Source of the DNA: Mucilaginibacter sp. UBA4741
GTDB lineage: Bacteria; Bacteroidota; Bacteroidia; Sphingobacteriales; Sphingobacteriaceae
Direction: 5' to 3'
DNA: 27,476 nucleotides
NCBI GenBank assembly: GCA_002403905.1
Contig: DHIR01000231.1
Span: 1 to 27,476, forward strand
Shown here: positions 24,922-27,476 of the stretch, piece after piece
How the letters are laid out: each line of letters starts with the position of its first letter
Position numbering within the stretch: the first letter of the stretch is position 1
The notes under the pieces: generated by a model
Databases searched by the model: none
Seen by the model: the letters and a program-made list of their open reading frames with translations, nothing else
Told to the model about the DNA's origin: nothing
Made by a program: the position numbers and the translations under genes

Positions 24922-24924
24922 ATC

Positions 24925-25182
24925 ATGAAAAGTATTCTTTTAAAACTAGATGATAATCTGTTTGCAGAAACGGATGAGCGCGTAAAAGCCGAAAAAACGA
25001 GTCGGTCAAATTATATAAAAAAAGCCATTGAGCAATATAACCAATGGCAGAAACGAAAAGCGCTTGAGGAGCAAATTGCAAAAGAAGTTACACTTTTAAA
25101 GAAATTTGATCCTGATAAAGAGCTTAAGCAAGAATTTGAGACTGCTTCATTGCAAGATTTGCAAAAATATTTAAATGACTAA
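24925..25182 (+). CDS. Ribbon-helix-helix type antitoxin
   Basis: The 85-residue product starts with a beta strand, KSILLKLDDNLFAETDE, then two helices, RVKAEKTSRSNYIKKAIEQYNQW, the pattern of CopG/MetJ ribbon-helix-helix DNA-binding domains. A charged, flexible C-terminal tail (about residues 45-85) would wrap the toxin. It overlaps the toxin gene by 8 bp, typical of type II pairs. Its promoter carries an inverted repeat to which it probably binds as a dimer together with the toxin. The genes are AT-rich compared with rsgA. Confidence 0.85.
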   Translation: MKSILLKLDDNLFAETDERVKAEKTSRSNYIKKAIEQYNQWQKRKALEEQIAKEVTLLKKFDPDKELKQEFETASLQDLQKYLND

Positions 25183-25531
25183 TAGCTATCCTAAACAATA
25201 TGAAATTTGGATCGCAAAACTTGATCCTTCTGTTGGAAGTGAGCCAGGTAAAATGCGACCTGTTGTGATTTTACAATCAAATTTGCTAAATCAATCTGGG
25301 CATGAATCTTTTATAGTTTGTGCAATTTCTTCTCAACATAGAGAAGGTGTTTCTTTAATAAGGATATCAATTGCCCCAACACCTAATAATGGCTTACTGA
25401 AGAAATCGTATATATTATGCGATCAAATACGATCAATAGATCAAAGTAGATTTATAGGCCGAGTAGGAAATCTTGATGGCGAAGCAATAAATCGTTTAAA
25501 CGAAAGTATTAAAGTAATTTTGTCACTTTAA
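25175..25531 (+). CDS. MazF/PemK family mRNA interferase toxin
   Basis: MazF-like toxins are ribosome-independent endoribonucleases that cut RNA at short sequences. The 118-residue product has the family start YEIWIAKLDPSVGSEPGKMRPVVILQSN, whose Arg (in KMRPVVI) is catalytic. It also has the FIVCAISSQ strand and the LLKKSYILCDQIRSIDQSRF segment. The length is normal. It overlaps the antitoxin upstream, and its TAA shares the final A with the ATG of rsgA (TAATG), so toxin and ribosome-assembly factor may be translationally coupled. The cut site cannot be predicted. Confidence 0.92.
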   Translation: MTNSYPKQYEIWIAKLDPSVGSEPGKMRPVVILQSNLLNQSGHESFIVCAISSQHREGVSLIRISIAPTPNNGLLKKSYILCDQIRSIDQSRFIGRVGNLDGEAINRLNESIKVILSL

Positions 25532-26451
25532 TGCAGGGACTAATAACAAAATCAACCGGAAGCTGGTACCAGGTGCAAACGCCTGAAGGGGAAAGATACG
25601 ATTGCCGTATAAAAGGCAAGTTCCGCATAAAGGGTATTACCACTACAAATCCGTTAGCCGTTGGCGATGTGGTTGATTTTGATCTGGAGCCCGAGCAGCA
25701 AACCGGTGTGATAACCAATTTGCATCAGCGTAAAAATTATATCATTCGTAAATCCATTAATCTGTCCAAGCAGGGGCAGATCATTGCCGCTAATTTAGAC
25801 CAGGCCTTATTGGTGGTTACCCTGGCTTCGCCACGCACCTCGTTAGGTTTTATTGACCGTTTTTTGGTTACTGCCGAGGCTTATGATATCCCCGCCAGAC
25901 TGATCTATAATAAGCTGGACCTTTTTAGCGATGAAGGCTTAGATATACTGGCCGATTATAAAGCCGTTTACGAAAATATTGGCTATCCCTGTTTTGAGGT
26001 ATCAGCTTTAGAAGGCACTAATATTAGCCAGGTGCTGGATCTGCTGAAAGATAAAGTAACCTTGTTTTCCGGTCACTCGGGCGTTGGCAAATCCAGCCTG
26101 ATCAACGCCTTATTACCTGATTTGGAACTACGCACCAGCGAGGTTTCTGAATGGAGCGACAAAGGCACCCACACCACCACCTTCGCCGAAATGTTTGAAC
26201 TACCACAGGGTGGCTTCATTATTGATACCCCCGGCATACGCGAACTGGGTGTAATAGATATCGAAAAGCATGAACTGGGTCGCTACTTCCCCGAGATGCG
26301 CTCGCGCATGCATAATTGCCGCTTTAATAATTGCCGACACATAAATGAGCCCGGCTGCGCTGTATTGGCAGCGCTTGAAAATGGTGAGATAGAATTATCC
26401 CGTTATGAAAGTTATTTGAGCATTTATAATGGTAATGATACCAGGGCGTAA
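25531..26451 (+). CDS. rsgA: Small ribosomal subunit GTPase RsgA
   Basis: RsgA (YjeQ) is a circularly permuted GTPase that tests 30S decoding-site maturation. The 306-residue product has an N-terminal OB fold (about 1-70), G4 NKLD at 127-130, then G1 GHSGVGKSS at 181-189 and G3 DTPG at 232-235, the permuted order typical of the family. A zinc finger follows with Cys263, Cys268, His270 and Cys276. The ATG is chosen at 25531, overlapping the upstream stop by one base. Its last 18 or so codons occur a second time near the window end, which suggests an insertion event at its 3' end. It probably depends on the toxin-antitoxin promoter, or on one inside it. Confidence 0.96.
   Translation: MQGLITKSTGSWYQVQTPEGERYDCRIKGKFRIKGITTTNPLAVGDVVDFDLEPEQQTGVITNLHQRKNYIIRKSINLSKQGQIIAANLDQALLVVTLASPRTSLGFIDRFLVTAEAYDIPARLIYNKLDLFSDEGLDILADYKAVYENIGYPCFEVSALEGTNISQVLDLLKDKVTLFSGHSGVGKSSLINALLPDLELRTSEVSEWSDKGTHTTTFAEMFELPQGGFIIDTPGIRELGVIDIEKHELGRYFPEMRSRMHNCRFNNCRHINEPGCAVLAALENGEIELSRYESYLSIYNGNDTRA
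26387..26441 (+). repeat. Direct repeat, copy 1 (within the rsgA 3' end)
   Basis: The 55 bp from 26387 to 26441 match 27422-27476 at 53 positions. Both differences (TTA/CTA and AGT/AGC) are synonymous in the rsgA frame. The copies bracket the RES-domain gene. The repeat may extend beyond the window. Confidence 0.95.
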
Positions 26452-26482
26452 ATTATTTGGATTTAAGCTGAATTAATACTAG

Positions 26483-27394
26483 ATGAATAAATTGAAACCA
26501 ATTTTAGATATTGATAAGTTCAATTTATTAGTTGAACAACTAAATGTTGTTGAGATGAAAAATGCAACCGTAGAAGATTTGGCAGTTTGCATCGATCAGA
26601 TGGCAATTGGCTACGGAGTAGAGGCGTGTAACTTTAATCCTGGTCTTTTGTTATATCGAGGGGTTTTTTATTCCGAACAGCCTAAATTATATAAAGATAT
26701 TATATATCCACCAGAGGACAAAGCTAAACTTAATCGAGCTAGTGCAGAGGGGGAACAACTGTTTTATGCTGCAAGTTCTAGGAAAGCAGTTTTTTATGAA
26801 TTAAATATTAAGCCGGGTGATAAACTGGTTCTTTCAAGTTGGATTACTAATAATAGTTTACTATTTAATAATGTTGGTTACACAAGATCAAATTTTGAGA
26901 GATTATCATCTTCTAGATTGCCATTAAACGACGATGCCCGATTTGGAGAAGTCAATTACATTGTAGCAGATTTCTTGGCGAAAACTTTCTGCCAACCTAT
27001 TTCAGAAATAAATGATTATTTATATAAATTGACGATAGCAATTGCTAAAGTTCATTTAAAAGACATAACTGGTAATAAATTTTCTGGATTGTTTTATCCT
27101 ACTGTTAGATTCAACGGCGACGAAGAAAACTTTGCTATCATCAAAGATACTATTGACAAAGGGCTATTAGATTTTGATCGAGCGGAATTCATTGAAGTGC
27201 TTGATAAATGTGAAAACAGATATAAATACAGAATAATAAATGTAGCAGGCACTATTATCGATGAGAATATTATTTGGAATAATCCTACTGATAAATGGAC
27301 TGTTTATGACGACTCTGATGAATTAGTTTTTGTGGAAGAACATGGACATATTAGAGCGTACAATAACAGCGGAGATATTATAAATCCAGATTGA
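26483..27394 (+). CDS. RES-domain protein, possible NAD-targeting toxin without visible antitoxin
   Basis: The 303-residue product has a RES-like core in its first half: LLYRGVFYSEQP with Arg59, NRASAEGEQLFYAASSRKAVFYELNIKPGDK with Arg85 and Glu106, and a Ser after that. RES toxins (Xre-RES systems) degrade NAD+ through a glycohydrolase or phosphorylase reaction. The C-terminal half (FSGLFYPTVRFNG, then CENRYKYRIINVAGTIIDE) is not recognised beyond the family-like YPS/YPT motif. No Xre antitoxin is beside it in the window, so it might be solitary, or its partner may be absent or beyond the edge. The gene is AT-rich, unlike rsgA, and is flanked by the 55-bp direct repeat. Confidence 0.6.
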   Translation: MNKLKPILDIDKFNLLVEQLNVVEMKNATVEDLAVCIDQMAIGYGVEACNFNPGLLLYRGVFYSEQPKLYKDIIYPPEDKAKLNRASAEGEQLFYAASSRKAVFYELNIKPGDKLVLSSWITNNSLLFNNVGYTRSNFERLSSSRLPLNDDARFGEVNYIVADFLAKTFCQPISEINDYLYKLTIAIAKVHLKDITGNKFSGLFYPTVRFNGDEENFAIIKDTIDKGLLDFDRAEFIEVLDKCENRYKYRIINVAGTIIDENIIWNNPTDKWTVYDDSDELVFVEEHGHIRAYNNSGDIINPD

Positions 27395-27476
27395 TGATAA
27401 GAGAATTATGCCATTTACTAAAGATAGAACTATCCCGTTATGAAAGCTATTTGAGCATTTATAATGGTAATGATAC
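27394..27476 (+). pseudogene. Duplicated rsgA 3' fragment running off the window
   Basis: An ATG at 27394 overlaps the RES stop codon (TGATG) and opens a frame reading MIRELCHLLK, then the RsgA C-terminal residues IELSRYESYLSIYNGND without change. The fragment has no GTPase or zinc-finger part, so it is a remnant of the 3' end rather than a working copy. It is incomplete at the window edge. Confidence 0.7.
27422..27476 (+). repeat. Direct repeat, copy 2 (downstream of the RES gene)
   Basis: This is the second copy of the 55-bp rsgA 3'-end repeat, 53 of 55 identical to 26387-26441. It ends at the window edge, so its full length is not known. Confidence 0.95.

Noticed and set aside
26483..27394. 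RES gene as a complete Xre-RES toxin-antitoxin pair
   Set aside because: No Xre-type helix-turn-helix gene is adjacent inside the window. The upstream gene is rsgA.

Overview
The window looks like a chromosomal segment from a Bacteroidota species, most likely Sphingobacteriaceae (Mucilaginibacter or Pedobacter-like). This is an inference from protein flavour, from promoters resembling TAnnTTTG, from A-rich rather than Shine-Dalgarno leaders, and from families of intergenic inverted repeats typical of that phylum. No rRNA, tRNA or CRISPR array was seen.

Layout. 1-7984: ribosome-assembly GTPases era and der, a convergent S41 protease, murQ, an unrecognised 188-residue protein, a Bax inhibitor-1/YccA membrane protein and a secreted amidohydrolase. 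8073-13445: a methionine/one-carbon unit with promoter, SAM-I riboswitch, metH, a small four-helix-bundle (S23/IVP) gene and metF. 13604-16999: a Fic protein, then an AT-rich three-gene cassette (P-loop kinase-like, PIN-GNAT-EVE/ASCH-like fusion, ASCH protein) that resembles a mobile RNA-targeting or conflict system. 17000-17596: a gene-free stretch with secondary structure. 17597-19698: a small lipoprotein and an M28 lipoprotein peptidase. 19739-24813: the minus-strand threonine operon thrL-thrA-thrB-thrC, with a complete attenuator. 24891-27476: an RHH/MazF-type toxin-antitoxin pair abutting rsgA, then an AT-rich RES-domain gene bracketed by a duplication of the rsgA 3' end.

Two threads run through the window. 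First, most intergenic gaps are filled, often exactly from stop codon to next start or stop, by hairpin-forming elements built from short tandem words whose mates lie inverted on the other side. The word differs at each site (for example TAGTATCAAGTA, TATAGGAT, GCAGTTTGCAGT, GATGTGAG). One of them, between metH and metF, carries the S23/IVP gene between its arms, so that gene may belong to an autonomous element of which the others are empty relatives. One C-rich element has invaded the 5' end of thrB and now encodes part of its N terminus. Second, the amino-acid biosynthetic units carry classical RNA control: a SAM-I aptamer before metH, and before thrA an unannotated Thr-rich leader peptide with a terminator and an 8-nt antiterminator pairing.

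All calls were made by reading the sequence. No similarity search or folding program was run.
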